Positions 38,108 through 51,373 of a stretch of DNA of 64,000 nt are shown here, piece by piece. A program made the translations under genes and the position numbers. Source of the DNA: Rotaria sp. Silwood1 (taxonomy: Eukaryota; Rotifera; Eurotatoria; Philodinida; Philodinidae); the NCBI GenBank assembly GCA_905250075.1, contig CAJNOP010000018.1, positions 2,734,149 to 2,798,148 on the forward strand, given 5' to 3'. The notes beneath the pieces are model-generated. The model saw nothing but the letters and a program-made list of their open reading frames with translations. It was not told where the DNA came from and made no database searches. Within the stretch, counting starts at the first letter, position 1; every line of letters begins with the position of its first letter.

Positions 38108-40260
38108 TATGATTTGTAATAGTGTATTTTTTTTAATGTTTTTTTCGTTGAAATATCTATTTGTAGATATGACTTTCAGCTAACCATAACAGAAAACACA
38201 TTGTACCAATTCGACAAAATCAACATGAGTTTTACAATGAAATCTTTAATGTCAGCTTGGACATTTTTACATGTCTATTGCACTGTATATACTAATTAAT
38301 TCTTGTAACGATACATGAAATTATTAACTAAACTCAAACTTTCTAGACTAGTAAAGTAATATAGTAAATTCAAATTGATAAATACAAGAAAAATATTATA
38401 CGACAAAAATCATACTTTCTCATGCACGGCACTTATATTATTTCATATGATCAACAGACATTTTTTTTTCTTTTATTTTAGGATCTGATGAAATTATCGA
38501 TGTGTTTTTTTTTCCTTCTATGTACTTCACGTGTACTTGATTACTTTTGTTTTGAATATTATTGACAAGACTGAATTAATAATAAACATTGTTTTCAGAA
38601 ACATATGATCTTCTATTGAGACAATAACATATAGATAAATATAGCATGTGATACATTCAGACAGACTTCTATGGAAAAAAAAAAGAATTCTTTATCCTTT
38701 GACAACCTCTACCATTCTCTCAATGTTGCCCTATTACTGTCTCCCGTAGGTTTTTTGTTCTTTCTTTTTTTCTCATCCAATAATGAAGTATTTTATGATA
38801 TCGTTACATCGAAACACAGAGTCAACGCTCATATTTTGTATTACCTTGTTTTCTTTGTTTGCTTGTCGTTGTAATTTTACAGCTAAACTAACAGTTTTCA
38901 TTTGAAGATGAATAATCGTTTTGTATTTCTAAAAATAATAAATTGTTGAATTAATAACAACAGAAGGATACTTGCTTCATTGCCAAAGTTCGACTTATTC
39001 ACTGATTACCAGAGACAGGTGAATTCTCTTTTTTGTTCGTTCTCTTCCGTCGAGATAGAAGTACAAGCGATGTATCCATAGTACCTTCGTTTTTCTTTTT
39101 TTTTACGAACACTACCTTTTCCATCTGAAATAATTAACATAGAATATGTGTTATTTCTGCAGCACGTATAATATGAGAGCAGCGAACGGTTGTAACCGTA
39201 TTTCAAAAGCCACTCGATATTAAAAAAAATGAAAATTTCAAAGCCAGGATTAAATGATATTTTAATTTGAAATATTGTTTGCGACATAAGCCGTTGAAAT
39301 TTACATCGAACCCATGGCAGTAAGAAATAGGGGTGAGTGTGTGTAAAAAGATTACCCACACCCTTACTGCCGTACACAACGCATTCAAGATACAATTTCC
39401 CTTTGCCTTCAATTCCGTCTCCATTGTGGTTGTATCACAAGTGTCTTTTTCGTGAAGTACGGGTGGTCCAGACACATGTGCCTAGAAAATGGTGCATTAC
39501 TGTATTGCTTGTGCAGAAAAACAAAAATAGTTGATGATGATTGATATGTAGGAGAAAAGAAAATATCGATCCACATGCTTACAGCCACAGTTAATTTTAT
39601 TTCTAGGCCACGAAAACTCTAAAAATCTCTTTGTAAATTCTTAAGATCGCGTTATCTCTCGATGAAACACTTTTTAATTAAAAATCACGAAAATTAATAA
39701 GATGCAAAAGAAGACCTCAGAATCTTCTATTGTGAAAGCCTTATAGTTATAGTCACCTGCTATCGATTTCAGAAGAAATTTTAAATTCTAGTATCATCAC
39801 TAAAAGTGATATGATAGCCGAGCGTTTCATAGATTCCCAATAAGAACCTATTGTTTCATGACTACAAATTACTGATTATCATACTTTTCACGAAGATGAT
39901 GCGATATCATACGGGAGAGCTTTCTCCTCAGAAAACAATAGTTAGAATACACTTGTGCATTCATGGTGAAACATCAGCTAATCATTTTATCGACGCATAT
40001 AATTCGCATCGGACAAGAATTTTCGGCAAACTCCGTAGAATATTCGGTAAAGGGTGTGTTATACGGGTAATAGTTTGATGCTTACACGGTTGGCTATATA
40101 TCCTCTAACCGTGATATACCGAGAATTGTGTTCTGGTTGGCAATCTACTATCCATTTTTATGAGTACAACGGAATACGAGCGAGCGCTAATGCGAACAAA
40201 CCTGCAATATGGAGAGTCATCTATCGAATAGTTTCTATTTGTCAATGACTTCAATGAATT
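38108..40260. other. Intergenic, no gene supported
   Basis: This holds the 3' flank of the C2 gene and the 5' flank of the next gene. Short frames (38671-38874 +, 39006-39475 -, 39851-40248 +) lack motifs. The stretch 39890-40210 is a little more GC-rich and may be an old repeat. A short inverted repeat, GGCAGTAAG and CTTACTGCC, lies near 39314-39370. Confidence 0.4.
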
Positions 40261-43200
40261 ATGAAAATTGAAAAAAGAAAGAATCGTGAAAAATCATTTA
40301 ATGAATTAAAAATGACTATTGAAATGAATACGTCTTCAAATACGAATTTATTGTATTTAATAGACCAAATTCGTTCAAATCTTTCAACTCCTAATGGAAA
40401 TGAAACTATGACAGAAACTCCTCGTGCTCATGCATGGCTTTTAACAACATTATCAATTTATGGTGATCAATTTAATGTTTTAATTGATTTATATCGTTTA
40501 TTTCGTAAACAAAATTCTTATATATTATTATCATTTATAATAGAACATATTTTACAATATCATATAAATGAAATAGATAAAAACAATTATTTACAAGAAG
40601 AATTTCAATTGATATTCACAACTTCTTCTCATAAGTAAGAGAAAATATTTTTTCAAAAAAAAAATTTAAACTCCAATAAAAATTTTAGTTTAATTGAAAA
40701 AGATCGATTTTCTTATCATCATCTTTATTCACTTTTATCATCATCAACACGTGATATAATATCTTCATTATTAATACGTAAATGGTATGATGAACTTGAA
40801 AAAAATCTTTTATCATTAACAACATCAATAGAATCATTAAATCAATGTCGTGAAAAAGCTTTTGCTTGTTTATCATTATCATCATCATCATCAATATCCT
40901 CAATACTTCAATTAATAATAAATACCGAAGATAAAATTGGGTTTAATACAAAAATAACATCATTAAATATTTTACGTTGTTTATTTGTACAAGATCTTTT
41001 ACCAATTGTATTAGAAAATCGTCAACGATTAAATATTCAACCACATTTATGTCATAAATGGTTAATTTATGCTATTGAATTTTATTTAGAATATTTAATA
41101 AAATGTTTTCAAAATAATCAGATAACAAATATTCCTGTTAGATTAGAAGGAAATTATGATCGAACATATCAATGTGATAATCCTATTGAACAAATTGAAA
41201 AATTAATGAATTTAGCTATGAGTGGACAAGAAAATTTTAATTGGCAACAATTTATTATTCAGCCTGGAAATCAAATGTATGTATTTGATAACATTCGTAT
41301 TAAGAATAGAATACATTAGTTTAAAGAAGAACCATATAAGTTAATGAGAAAAGAAAATAAATTAAAAAATTATTGCATGAGTATAAGTGGCGTCTTCTTT
41401 GTTTCCACGTCACTCACTATTCTTTTGATTTTCTTTTATTTGAATAAATTTTGAGAGCGTCCTCAAAAATGCTTCTTCTTTCTGCTAGCATCTTCTTTGT
41501 AAGCGCAGATTAATACTAATCGTATATAATATGTTCGAACAGGAAAAAAAAAACTGAATATCCCAAATATTTTCTAGCATCAATAGAAAAAAGTTTCAGC
41601 TCGATTAAAGGGTGATTTGCCATCTGTTTTTGTTAAAAGCTCATTTTTCATTTATAGTTGTATATTAATTCTTGAAAAATCCTTACTAGATAGGAAATAG
41701 TTCGAACCGTATGTCGAGGAACAAAAAACAAACATGAAACATCTGAAAATTTTGAATCTAAAATGAAAGATTTTCTTTAACCAACTTGCGTTAAAGTAGG
41801 TGTAATTAATATACTATAACAGTTGCCAAGAAGTTTTAATATTTAGCAAAATCCTGTGTTTTTCATCAGTATGTTTTTTATTGAATTGCTGTAAAATATC
41901 ATAGGTTCTCTTGATGTTGTTGTTTTTCTTACTATGTATTTCTGAATCTACTAAAGTCTTCTAAAACACACCAATTCATTTATTTAGAAAGATCGTTAGA
42001 CATAGGGCTTCATGAGACTTCATATTTTGTCATAGACTCTTTCATGATTCATTGTCTATTTTTCAAGTGTATCGACTGTTTTTTCATAACGATTGATATT
42101 CTCCTTATAATACTACGTAATGTCTAGATATACTGCAAAAATGTTGTATAACTATATGTTGATTTAGATCCGATCGATGGTTTATAGATGTATAAGTATG
42201 TTGCTAAGTCTCATTCAGAATTTTGTAGGTGCTGTTTCGATCGATGGGAATTCTTCTTTGACAGTTTGTTCGGTTCTTGCTATAAATGAAGAGAAATAGA
42301 AAATCAGATATCATTCGAATTCTTTTTTATCTGTTTGAAACAGAACTCAGAATTTTTTTCTCGAATTTTGACTTTTTTTGATAAGTTATAAACTGGAATT
42401 TTTGTGGAATTTTTTCATTGTGTAAAACCAAGTCCAATTTAGATATAAAGAAAAAGATAAATTTCAATTATTTTTTCAAACATTCAAAGTAGATTTTTTA
42501 CCAATAAATATATTCATCAGTCTAATCATTTAGATGTTAGAGATTGTAATAATTAATATCAATTTTAGTATTGGGTTTTGCGGCCAAATGAGATCGTCAA
42601 GCTAAAAGAGTTGTAATATTAATTAGCATTTATAGAAATTGATTACCAAAATAATCTATGAGGTCTATTTCCATTTTCTCTGGTGCCTTGATCACTAAAA
42701 AGAATTTAAATAATTATTCAAATAGATAAAATATCTATAACACGAATATTAAAAAAAACTAAAATGATGATCAGTTTCCCAAATATGAGATTGCCAGAAG
42801 AACAAACCTCCATTTTTTTAACACTCAAAATGCCTAACCATATATTTGTTTCGTTTATACGAAATGGTAGAGCAAACAATTCTTTACAGAATGAAACATA
42901 CAGCAATCTTACAGAGGCACTTCAAATCATTTTCGATCAAAAATTCAACGTTCGACTCTCAATCAGATTGCTATATCCCAATCAAAAATGACCATACAGA
43001 ACTCAAACGCCTCTCATTTTGTAGATAATTTTTTTCTTCTATCGTTTTGTGTGGTCGAAATGAAAGTGTATGTGTACTCTCTAGGAAAACAAAACCTGAT
43101 TGTTTGATTTTCTGGAAACTTCATCTTTGAAAATCTAGCAATCATTTTTTAATAGTCTCCTTGTAATTATTTTTCTTTATTGAAGTCACTATTTCAATTC

Positions 43201-46200
43201 TTTCATGCGATTAAGACAGCGGAAAAAAAGTTTGTCAAGAAAGTTTCGTTACACTAATACAAAATACGTTAAGTGAAAAATTCCTATCTGGTTATAATTG
43301 TTTTCTAACATAATGGGTCGACAGCTAATCAATCTGTCTGATTCATTTCTGTATTTTGAACTGAAATTTGCTTTTACTTGAACATTGTATTTTTTGTTTG
43401 CCCGGTTGTTTTTCGTTGTCGTATTACATGGTTCTTTTATTATTATTTCAACTATTGATGGAGCTAGCAAAAGATAGTAGGCTTATGTTTAACAACCCAA
43501 TTAGATGTCGTTTAGTTTCCATTTCCGTTTTAATATTTTTTTTTCTTCAAAAACAGTTTTCAAATTCTTGATATTACTTTCTCATATTTTAGTGGATCAT
43601 CAAATCATCGTCAAAAATTATTAGAATTACGTATTCTGATTGATCGTGCTCATAATTCTACAATTCGATGTCCATTAGAATGTTTTATTTTTTGTACATC
43701 ATTTCCTATTTATATTCAATCAATACTTAATCTTTCAACATTACTTAATAATGAAAAGTATAAAGATTATATATTTATATGTTCAACAACATCAATAAAA
43801 ACTTTATTAAATAAACAAAATGAAATAACTAATTTTGAATTAATTGAAAATTTTAATTTATTTATTGAATGTCTTAATTTATTACAACAATCTCAAACTT
43901 CTCCATGTTTAAAACTTTATCAAGAAACAATTGATAAAATTCATTTAAATTTGAATATTGAAAATTATCAACGTTTATTAAAACTCTTTTATTTTTGCTA
44001 TATAATACAAAAATCTAAAACAGAAAAAACTACTAAATCAACTGAAGAAACAAATCAAAATAAGATAATAGTTATTGAGTAAGTAAAATATAAATTAATA
44101 AATAGATTTTCACAAAATCAAAATAGAATTTACTAACATGACAAAACAACATACAATAAAAACATCCTTTGATGTGAAATGAAGAAAAGATTTCAGAATA
44201 TCTGTTTCTACAATAGTCTTGAATAAAAGTCTGTTTATTTATTCTCTAGTGTATCTATTTTCATCTAAAGAACTAGAACTGAAAGATTTTTTAATAACAA
44301 AGCAAAATTTAATAAAAAAATTTATCAACATGGTTTCATAAGGAGTCAAAGTGTGAAACTAACAAATTTAGACTGTTATAAATTTATGGTATATTATCAG
44401 AGAGATGCTAGAATAATTTAAACAAATACCAAATAAATGAAAAACAATTTTTATAGTTGATAGCAATCATCATCTTGATTTGTGATACATATTCATTTAA
44501 TCGTTCAGTGAGCTTCTGAGCACACCATTCTTTCTCTCGACAAACCTTGGCATATACTGTTGAGTATTACCTAAACTTAGAATTCAATTAGTTCTATCTC
44601 GGTCCTATTCTGACTCTACTAGCTCAATAATTAGTTCGAATCTACAGTACAAGTCTTAGACGTATAGAATGCATTGGAAGATTGTAGAAAATTCCCGAAT
44701 GATCAAAGCAGTGTCATTATTGATGCGCTACTTGCTGTTGATAAGAAAGTGTAACCAATGTTCAACCCTCTCCGGTTTTTATGGCTTAGAAGAGAGTCGC
44801 AAAACCTCGACTTGAAACGTACACTCATTATTTTCTTCGAAAATATAGGTCAATTCCAGGAAAAACTGCAATAGTCACCATAATTATCTATACAAATTTG
44901 TATTCTTGGTAGCAATTTATCAAATATTCTTTTAAACTCTTCTGGAATATTTTTAACCATCTTGAATATTGCACGAGCCCATGAGATTTTATTTTTTGGG
45001 TCAATTAAATTACGCTTGACATAATCATTTAGCTAAAAATGCGTGATGCAAGGTCTGATGACAACGGCGGATACACTATTATATTGATAACGTGTTGTAA
45101 TAAATAATTATTTAACAATTGGATGACTATAAGGTCGAGCATTGTCATAAAGTCATCTTGTACCTTTTGCACTTGATAACTTACTTGATTTCCATATATC
45201 ATTGATAATAGGCTTGATTTAAAGAATGTAGATAATAAATTTTTTGGTTCAAATCTACTTTAACGGAGCAACATTCGTTGGTGATTCATCGTTACTAATC
45301 TAGCTTGCGTCAGTTGACTTCTATCCAACTTGTCTACGATAAATCCATGTGAGAGAGAGAAATGTCAGTTACAATATCATGACAAATTGAATTGAATCAT
45401 TGTTGATCAGTTGTTAAATGGATTTATATGAAAGATTATTAGAAATGAATCCAGAATAGGTTTATTATATATACATTCCTTATAGGGTTGAAATTCTACT
45501 ATTTATTCATGCCACAGACACTTAAATGTTAACTGTTTTATAAAGTTCCTAACAACGTTGCCAGAAATTTTGATCGGATCTTAGTATATCAATAATTTTG
45601 ATATGTAAAATGTATTTACTCATAGTATCAAAGATCGCAAGAAAATGTTCACATTAGACAGAGGTATTTTCAGGAAAAACCACTCTATTAGATGTGAAAC
45701 CGTTCATAATTAGGAGGTGTTCATTAGCAAACGTTTTATTATATGAAAAAATGACACACACGTAGACAGTAGTGATAGCTTAATATACATTGAAAATAAT
45801 ATTCTAAATGCACTTTTAGCAAACGAGATACATTTTAATCAAAGTTATGTCTTAGTTCCTTGATTTTTTTGTTACAGTTATTGTAGCGAAGTCAGTAAAT
45901 GATCTCAATTGACATAACAAAACAAACGTGTAGAGCATGATGCACGAATGAATACAAATATATAATATTTCAATCATTTATAAGTATGATTGATATCTAT
46001 CTAATTTAGTGACACACCTCAAAGTCCAACAATGCAAGATGATTCAACTGTGGAATCAGATTCTATAGTTAAGAATAGTCCATTGCTTGCACTTGATATT
46101 GACAATTTATTTAAAAAATTAAATGATAATTCTCTTGAATCACGTCTTCAAATTTGTTCACTTTTTTCCATATCAAATTTATCTGATCAACGTCATTCAA

Positions 46201-46730
46201 CAATATCATATTGTATTGATACATTAATTTATCTTTATGAGAATTATTCATCAGATAATCAACAACAACAAATATTATTAACAATTTCAACTGATTATTA
46301 TTTTATACCTCGTTCATATAATATTATTTTTGATTATATATTAGATATTATTCTTCAAAATCTTTCACCAACACTTATTCTTTTACAAATAGAACAACAA
46401 CGTTTATCATCAACAACAACATCTATTTATCCAAAAAATTTACTGCATACATTATCTCCAACATTACTTCGTTATATATATGATCAAAAATTACTTGGAC
46501 AATTATTAAAATATATTCAAACAACAACAACAAATGAACGACGTTGGATAGCAAATAATAATAATAAAAGAAAATTAGATGATGAAGATAATAAATTAAC
46601 TGATGAACAATTTATTGAAAAAATTATTCAACATGTTAGTAATATAACACAATGGACAGATGAACAACAACGTTATGCTATATATACATATATTATTGAA
46701 CAACGACAAACCCTTCTTCAATCATTATAA
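40261..46730 (+). CDS. INTS10: Integrator complex subunit 10-like protein, four exons
   Basis: Exons 40261-40634, 40689-41276, 43593-44078 and 46010-46730 join in phase through GT-AG introns to give 722 residues; human INTS10 is about 710. Integrator is a nuclear complex that cleaves snRNA and other nascent transcripts, and subunit 10 is in its arm module. The N-terminus (RAHAWLLTTLSIYGDQFNVL) matches the [20 protein letters not shown] type of helix pair. Exon 2 holds LFVQDLLPIVLENRQRL and HKWLIYAIEFYLEYL, which parallel LFVCDVLPLIINNHDVRL and the following AAEFYINYV. The rest is helical and poorly conserved, so the name rests on exons 1-2 and total length. The start codon is uncertain (an alternative ATG lies at 40312). 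Introns 2 and 3 are about 2.3 and 1.9 kb, and the latter holds a mariner relic. Confidence 0.65.
44798..45465 (-). mobile_element. Tc1/mariner-type transposase relic
   Basis: On the minus strand, in order: CHDIVTD and TWIYRRQVG (first catalytic region), NDESPTNVAPLK, LYDNARPYSHPIVK (the DNARPH second-catalytic region), YPPLSSDLAS (the YPPYSPDLAP block), LNDYVKRNLIDPKNK, IPEEFKRIFDKLLPRI, NYGDYC and a terminal FPGIDLYFRRK stop near 44828. This is the standard order of a mariner transposase C-terminal two-thirds. Many stops and frame changes make it inactive. It lies in intron 3 of the INTS10-like gene, antisense to it. The N-terminal helix-turn-helix part was not found. Confidence 0.8.
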
Positions 46731-47282
46731 TTCATTTTCTTTTGTTATTTCATTAAAATAAAACAACTTGTTTCATTACTCATCTAAAGAAAATAAAATT
46801 TTTCGCATTTAAAATCCTTTCAAATACTTGAATAGAAGCATTTAGTTCAATAGACACTTCAATCAAGACAAAAATGAGTATCTGCTATTTATATTGAAAT
46901 CTATTAAGTCATTGTTCTTATTCATCAGAAAATATTGCTATGCTTACTTCATTAGATTCACATTTCATGTCTTCATATTGAGCGTGATACGTTTACATAG
47001 ATATTAGAAAAAAAAAAGTAAAAAAAAAAAAAAAGAATAAAGAAAGCAAGACAATTAAGAAAGTAGGAGTTGTTTCTTATAGCACTTAGCAGATATAAAA
47101 TGTGATGCTCTTCTGCGTTTTTTTTATAAAACAATACGTTCACATTTGAAACCAACCAAGCATATAGACATTTTTCTATTCTTAAAAAAAAAGGAGCGTC
47201 TTTCTATATAGAGAAATTCTTCTTATTATAAATTAGCAGCACACATTCACATTTTGTCACTACACCGAAGAAAATCACAAAC
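46731..47282. other. Short intergenic spacer
   Basis: An ATTAAAATAAAAC stretch just after 46750 fits the poly(A) signal of the upstream gene. The last 80 bases before 47283 look like a short 5' UTR. Purine-rich A tracts lie near 47008-47050. Confidence 0.4.
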
Positions 47283-47631
47283 ATGCAAATAAACTCTCAT
47301 TTAGTCTGGTTACTATTAGCATTTGCTATTGTTTTAATTCAGTATGTTAGTTTGTTTGTTTTTTGGTAAATAAAAAAGATTTAATTTCTTTTTTAGTGCA
47401 CGAAATGTTCATTATGATTTTAATGGTCTATTAAATGATGATGATTACAAGAACAATGCACAGGAACGACAAATGTTTCATCTCAATCGTAAATCACCAT
47501 TATTTGACAAAAGTTTATCCGATCCTTTTACAAGCGAAGAAATTATTTTAAATCCACAAGAACGATCACTAGCTACGGCAAGAAGAGCTCAAGCCATTGT
47601 CAAAGGTGATCCAAGAGAGTTTATGGGATAA
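47283..47631 (+). CDS. Small secreted protein, candidate peptide precursor, two exons
   Basis: Exons 47283-47341 and 47397-47631 join in phase over a 55-base GT-AG intron to give 97 residues. The first 22 residues (MQINSHLVWLLLAFAIVLIQ and HA) are a signal peptide or signal anchor. The rest is polar, without cysteine, and contains possible dibasic sites (NRKSP and ARRAQ). It ends DPREFMG, so a terminal Gly that could be converted to an amide is present. This layout fits a neuropeptide-like precursor; a small single-pass mitochondrial or ER protein is the alternative. I recognise no family. A poly(A) signal AATAAATAAAT follows near 47658, so the gene is compact. Its short first exon makes it easy to miss. 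Confidence 0.65.
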
Positions 47632-49944
47632 AATCGACTGTAGTTTTTTATTTTTGAATAAATAAATATTCAGTATACATTCTATGTCGACATAAACTTT
47701 TGTGTTATTAAAATAAAATATAAACTATTCATTCGAATTCTATCACCGGCTCTACCTGTGGGTTCTGGTGATATTTTGAAATCTGTCGGATTTATTTTTT
47801 CCTAGGGTATTTTTATTATCTTCAATATATGATTCTATGATTGATCTACATATTAATGTAAGAATAGAGATTGGGGCCGAAGGTTGAAGTGATGTTTCTC
47901 GGAAAAACTTAAGAAAGCTTGCTTGTCTTTAAATTTTAGTATAGTATCAATAGACTGTTGATGTTTTATTTTATATTTTCATCGACTGGAAAAGTTTCTC
48001 ATGCTTTTCTGATTGATTCAGCAAAGGTCTAGTAGATAATGCTTCTCTGAATAAAAGACTCATAAATCCACCAGTTCCTCTTATCTATATCTATTATAAC
48101 GATAGTTTCCAATAATGTTGAAATAGTTTCATAATTTATTGTTGCCATTTACAATATAAATAAATTCATCGAAAGTTTCGAAATTCATTGTATCGACATA
48201 CTTGAAAATAACTTTCAAATTTCAGATAATATTGTCTTAGAAAATGCTAAGAAATTCTAGCAATGTTACTTGATTTTTTGATTTATTAGAGTCTTCAAAA
48301 TATGAACTAATAAAATGCTAGGCAATGATGATGAAATAATGATTGATTCTTTTGTCATTCTAGTCGACAAGTTCTAGGAAGGATGTGCAAAAAGCTTCTC
48401 ATCTCAATATGTTCTATAACCGGAAGATAGATGTTTCTAGCTGTTTTACTTTCTATCTTCGTCTTAATATAGTTTTATCAATGAGACAGAATGATCAATA
48501 TTCATAGAATTACACTTTTTAAATGGTGTGTTAGTCCTCAATAATCTTTAGAAAAACTTATTAAAAAAGACATGAAATGGAAGTCAAAACAGCCTATATC
48601 TTACAATATCAAAGTATTCTAGAGCGTGATTACAAAAATTTTTTTTTTGTCATATAATCAATTTTATTTATTAACATTTTTATTTATGAAGAACACTGAT
48701 CTTAACAATATATGCAAATATCATGCATTAGAAAATGTTGGCAAATTTTTTCCACTTCGCGACACACAATTGACTAGATAAAAAGTCATTTTAAAATTAC
48801 TTTTTTCTATTCAATTTTGTACTGTGAAGCGAAAAATATATCCAAACAGTTGTATAGAAAGAAAACAAGTGACGTCCATCGTGACTTGATTCACTTGGTG
48901 TTGAATTAACGAGAGAGAAATATGCATATTGGCACATCTAGTTACTAATTTACCTTAGGTGAGGTAAAAGATAAATGCAAGAGCTTGATATATAAAAGCA
49001 ACGCGTTTCACAAGACTAATTTTCTCATAATATAAAACGTGATTTTCATGCTAAGAAAGAAAAACCAATTTTGAATATAGTACACATGTTTAAATAAATT
49101 TAGTGAATCTATGAAATGTTATTAGTTTCTTACAGAAATTTTTTATACTGTTCTTAAAAATTTATTTTTAATTTGAAATTATAATATTGATATATTTCTA
49201 ATTCTAAAATTTTATCTATCATGTAAGATTATAAAGAGTTATATATTGATTTGAGAAATTTTACACTCGACGTTTCAATAGTTTAAATAACAAAAATAAG
49301 ATTAAGAACTATCCGGTTTTTCATCATTCATACTATTCTTGCGTTGTTTATTTTTGGAATAACGCTTGTGTATGTAAATATATATTGATTTATAAAGATA
49401 GTATAGAAATTAATGCAATTATTTACAACAATTAGTTATTTTAAGTTATCATGATCTTATGCTCATATTCTCTCTCTAATTCTGAATAATTATCAAATCA
49501 TATTTTCATGTATACACTAATGAACAATCGATTGAAGCATTCAATAATTAACTAAGAATGATTGTCACTTATAAGAACATCTCCTGTTGAACAAACACAT
49601 TCTTAAACGACCGTAAAACGTCGTATAGATTGAAACACCAAGCATATAGGATCGTTTCACAACACATATGGTTTTCATATTCTTCGTTGTGGTATATTAC
49701 TTCTCCACTAAATTGAATCATAAAGCATAAGGATATTCTTTGTAATAAAATATAAAAATCGGGATTTTTTCAAATTATTTAGAAAAAATACTTCTGAAAA
49801 TTAATTTTGAATTACGCATACATGATTAGGTGTCTGTATCTGTTATGTCATGGAATTAAAGATTTTTAATCCTAATTCTTGCAAAGATGCAATCATCATA
49901 AAATTTCATTGAAAATTTTCAATTAGAATGTGATTCGACAATCC

Positions 49945-50312
49945 TTGTATGCCTAAAAACTTGGTTAACATCAAACCGTTTTCCACGAAACTTTTACCAG
50001 ATATATATGTGAGAAAATGTCGGCCGTAAGCATTAAGCTGATGTTAATCAACTGTCATAGAATGCAGTAATATGGCAAAAATTACTTTGAACTATTTTCA
50101 CATTAGTCTTAGCTTTAGGAGACTTTCAGACTTGATATGCTAATCACTTTCAAGCGCTTGAAAGTGAGAGGTGTATCAAATATAAAAATCTCTTAAAAGC
50201 TCAGCCTAAGGTCAAAATAGTTCAAAGTAGTTTTTGCCATATAATTGCATTCTATGTATATCATTGAATCAACATCAGATTAATAGTTGAGCTAAGTTTT
50301 TAGGCATGCTAG
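49945..50312. repeat. Palindromic foldback element
   Basis: The two halves are inverted copies that meet at a perfect palindrome CACTTTCAAGCGCTTGAAAG centred at 50155/50156. Paired landmarks include TGCCTAAAAACTT (49949-49961) with its complement at 50290-50305, CATAGAATGC with GCATTCTATG, and TACTTTGAACTATTTT with its complement. Arms of about 180 bases are diverged by scattered changes, so the element is old. There is no coding capacity. Confidence 0.75.
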
Positions 50313-50497
50313 GACTTTTGAGCAGAAATATCTAAATAATTTGTAAGTTTATCAGATTGACATTTAGTATAAATATCAATAATCAAGTTTTGTGATGTGT
50401 TGACCTTGTTTTCAGATGATCGCTTGTAATATTTTTAGAACACTATTAATTATTTTCTCACATTTTTCTATGCTAAAATTTTTCTATATATACTTTT

Positions 50498-51373
50498 GGA
50501 CAATCCAAAAATAGTGGCAGTGACACTTTATTTTCGTGAATAAGTTATAGGAAAATTGATTTTTATATGCAGATATAGTACAAACGATACTCTATTTTTC
50601 TATGGTATTTATTCATTATTCAGCTAATATCATAATAATAAAATTTCGATAAGACCTCTGTTTCTCTTATATGTAAGTGTTATACTAATGCTAATTTAAA
50701 AGACAGTGTGGATATTTTTTGAATAACTTCTTATATAAAAGAGAGAGAGCTGTGGATTTCATCGTTCGAAAGAGGAGACAAAAATGCATCGAGTCGTATA
50801 TTATACGCTGTTTAATCGCTTTTCTAAGTATGAAAAAAAATGGTTTTTTATCAGAAATGAAACAACACAAAACCTTTTCTCATAGACATAACTAGAACAA
50901 TCACTTAAAACTTCAACTAAAAACCTACTACTCCTTAATGATTAATTCTTGAATATAGACGTAATAAATGAAAAATTGTTGTGAATACTTAACGCGTTAG
51001 GTTTCTTTTCAAAGACATTGATTGAAAACTTAAAACAGTCATGTTGAAAAAAAGCATATAATGTACTATTCAATGCATTTTTTGTCTCCTCTGTCGAACG
51101 ATGAAACCCACGGCTTTCTATCTCTTTTCTATAAGGAAATTATTCAAAAAATATCCACACCGTCTTTTTGAAATAAGCATCAGTATAACGTTTGCATATA
51201 TCAGAAAAATAGGGCCTATCGAAATTTTATTATTATGACAATAGCTGAATAATCACAGAATACCATAGAAAAATAGAGCATCATTTGCGCTATCTCTGCA
51301 TATAAAAAATAAAGTTGCCTAAAGCTTACTCTACGGTAATAAAGTGTCAATGCCATTATTTTTGGATTGCCCT
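50498..51373. repeat. Long terminal inverted repeat element, about 0.88 kb
   Basis: Arms of about 320 bases (50498-50815 and 51053-51373) are inverted copies around a spacer of about 240 bases. The outer ends read GGACAATCCAAAAATAGTGG and, complemented on the right, GGGCAATCCAAAAATAATGG. Inner landmarks such as CATCGTTCGAAAGAGGAGAC pair with GTCTCCTCTGTCGAACGATG. No transposase frame is present, so this is a non-autonomous foldback or MITE-like element. Confidence 0.8.

Noticed and set aside
39006..39534. Overlapping frames on both strands between the C2 and INTS10-like genes
   Set aside because: No domain or conserved-looking codon pattern; likely chance frames in slightly GC-richer DNA.
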